Positions 12,642 to 13,964 of a stretch of DNA of 13,964 nucleotides are shown here, piece after piece; position 1 is the stretch's first letter, and each line of letters opens with the position of its first letter. The stretch is from Bacteroidota bacterium. Its GTDB lineage: Bacteria > Bacteroidota > Bacteroidia > NS11-12g > UBA955. A program made the position numbers and the translations under genes. The DNA lies in contig CANFUB010000038.1 in assembly GCA_947450015.1 (NCBI GenBank), positions 1 through 13,964 on the forward strand, read 5' to 3'. Under the pieces are notes generated by a model. It worked only from the letters and a program-made list of their open reading frames with translations, did not search any database and was not told where the DNA came from.

Positions 12642-13964
12642 TTAGTGTTGGTGATTGTGTTCTTCAATCATTTTGTAAAAACCTTCGATGCTAGTATGTT
12701 TCTCGTTGTAAGAAATAATTTCTTTCAATTTGTTGTATACTTTTCTGCGAACTGCAATATCGTTCATTTGCTGAACGTGGGCTTCTTTTTTCAAACTATC
12801 ATCACTGAATTTTTTCACGAATTCGAAATCTGGATTTTGCATGCCATAATTTCTGAACAATGATAAAGTATAACCCAATGAAGCATCTTCAATATCTTCT
12901 TTGGTAACTTGAATTTCATATTTAGCAGCTACTTTTTCTCTGATTAGTACTTCTTTCAAGGTACTAGATTCAGCAGCATAACGCTCATCGATATTCTCTT
13001 CGTTGTAATTATCTTCTTTACTCACCAATAACCAACGCTTTAAGAAAGCATCTGGCAAAGTAATTGGATGTTTATCGTTTAACAAGTGGGTCAGCATATG
13101 TTCAATCTGATGCTCACTCTCGTTCTTGTAATAAACTTCCAGGTTTTCTTTGATTTTAGTTCTAAACTCCTCTTCACTGCTTACAGCGCCTTCGCCCATC
13201 ACAGCATCAAAAAGTGTTTGATTAATTTCAGCAGGAATTCTTCTGCTAATTTCAGTAACGGTTAATTTAAAGTTTTTATTTAAATCATTCACTGCTTCTT
13301 TAGCAATTCCCAATGAAGAACTAATAACGGTTTCGTTGCCATTGAACAATGCTGAAATATCAACGGTAATGGTTGAATCTTTAGCAATACCGATTAAGCT
13401 ATTTTTTAAAGCCTCATCCTTGATAAGTTCAGGACTAAACGATGTTTTTTTATCAGCAACACCACCTTCGAAAGCTTCGTTGTTCTCGTTTAATTCAGTT
13501 AAAGTACCATAAATTAAATCTTTTTCTTCAGCAATTTCAACATTCTCCATGCTACCTTGACGGGTACGCAAAGTTTCAATTTCTTTATCTACTTCGCTGT
13601 CTTCAACGTCGATTATGTATTTATCAAGTTTATCTTTTTCGCTTATGTTTAATTCAAATTGAGGTGCTAAACCTAAATCAAACGCAAATAAGAAGTCTTC
13701 GCCTTTTTCGATGTCAACTTCAGATTTGATAGATTCACTCTCAACAGGTTGTGCTAAGATATCGATGTTGTTATCTTTTAAATAATCATATAAAGTTTTA
13801 GATGATAATCTATTAAGTTCTTCAGCTAAGATACTTTTACCATACATGCTTTTAATCATGCCAATTGGTGCAGCACCAGTTCTGAAACCTTTAACAGCCA
13901 CATTTTTTTGGTGTTTTTTTAATTCTTTCTCAACAGCTTCAGAGTAATCTGCTTTTGTAAGGGC
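12642..13964 (-). CDS. tig: Trigger factor, ribosome-associated chaperone (N-terminus cut by window edge)
   Basis: Trigger factor binds the ribosomal exit tunnel and shields nascent chains. The frame is open to the window edge, and 440 residues are visible; about 20-25 are missing at the N-terminus. The start inferred from GTG at 13901 is internal, because the upstream in-frame residues KADYSEAVEKELKK match the family. The ribosome-binding signature GFRTGAAP is at visible residues 26-33, followed by MYGKSILAEELNRL. The middle domain (about 150-245) corresponds to the FKBP-like region but is diverged, as I recall it to be in Bacteroidota. The C-terminal part is the helical chaperone domain, and the protein ends in the His-rich tail EEHNHQH. 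A strong hairpin terminator follows the stop. No signal peptide or unusual composition is seen. Confidence 0.95.
   Translation of the reverse strand, partial: ALTKADYSEAVEKELKKHQKNVAVKGFRTGAAPIGMIKSMYGKSILAEELNRLSSKTLYDYLKDNNIDILAQPVESESIKSEVDIEKGEDFLFAFDLGLAPQFELNISEKDKLDKYIIDVEDSEVDKEIETLRTRQGSMENVEIAEEKDLIYGTLTELNENNEAFEGGVADKKTSFSPELIKDEALKNSLIGIAKDSTITVDISALFNGNETVISSSLGIAKEAVNDLNKNFKLTVTEISRRIPAEINQTLFDAVMGEGAVSSEEEFRTKIKENLEVYYKNESEHQIEHMLTHLLNDKHPITLPDAFLKRWLLVSKEDNYNEENIDERYAAESSTLKEVLIREKVAAKYEIQVTKEDIEDASLGYTLSLFRNYGMQNPDFEFVKKFSDDSLKKEAHVQQMNDIAVRRKVYNKLKEIISYNEKHTSIEGFYKMIEEHNHQH

Noticed and set aside
13442..13729. 95-codon plus-strand frame opposite trigger factor
   Set aside because: Antisense shadow of the trigger factor gene with biased Leu/Gln/Arg content and no domain.

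Overview
The window looks like ordinary chromosomal DNA from a member of the Bacteroidota. It is AT-rich. Its protein families are typical of that phylum: an SDR-type L-threonine dehydrogenase, a DUF2851 protein, a lipoprotein archaemetzincin and a mutL-rhomboid pair. Several genes are preceded by the Bacteroidota -7 promoter element TAnnTTTG rather than by clear Shine-Dalgarno sites. I see no rRNA, tRNA, CRISPR array, transposase, phage gene or recognisable defence system, and the order within the phylum cannot be settled from this sequence.

Layout. 1-825 (+) is the C-terminal two thirds of kbl (glycine C-acetyltransferase). Next come a single-domain response regulator (924-1325, +), a gene-poor AT-rich gap, and a small protein with a partly degenerate receiver domain (1704-2195, +). 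On the minus strand follow a 70-residue XRE regulator (2207-2419) and a gamma-carbonic anhydrase-like hexapeptide protein (2497-3006). The latter starts head-to-head with hutI (3005-4231, +), and the two start codons overlap in the tetranucleotide CATG. An outer-membrane beta-barrel candidate (4257-4943, -) diverges from the SDR-type L-threonine dehydrogenase (5016-5984, +), which is followed by an unrecognised secreted protein (6035-7072, +). A DUF2851 protein (7096-8379, -) diverges from mutL (8590-10407, +), which is followed 3 bp later by a rhomboid protease (10411-11154, +). The right end is minus-strand: trigger factor (12642-13964, missing its N-terminus), a strong hairpin terminator, a family 2 glycosyltransferase (11763-12560), and a lipoprotein archaemetzincin (11151-11759) whose stop codon overlaps that of the rhomboid gene in CTAG.

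How the genes work together. Kbl and the threonine dehydrogenase are the two enzymes that convert threonine to glycine plus acetyl-CoA, but they are separated by about 4.2 kb. HutI is one step of histidine degradation, and no other hut gene is present. MutL and the rhomboid protease look co-transcribed, as do the glycosyltransferase and the archaemetzincin. The rest is a patchwork of short transcription units.

The observations most worth a second look are the overlapping divergent starts of the carbonic anhydrase-like gene and hutI, with each -7 element inside the other gene; the nuclease-like motif and C-terminal cysteines of the DUF2851 protein; the partly degenerate receiver protein; and the TTG-started lipoprotein archaemetzincin. 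None amounts to a demonstrated new system.
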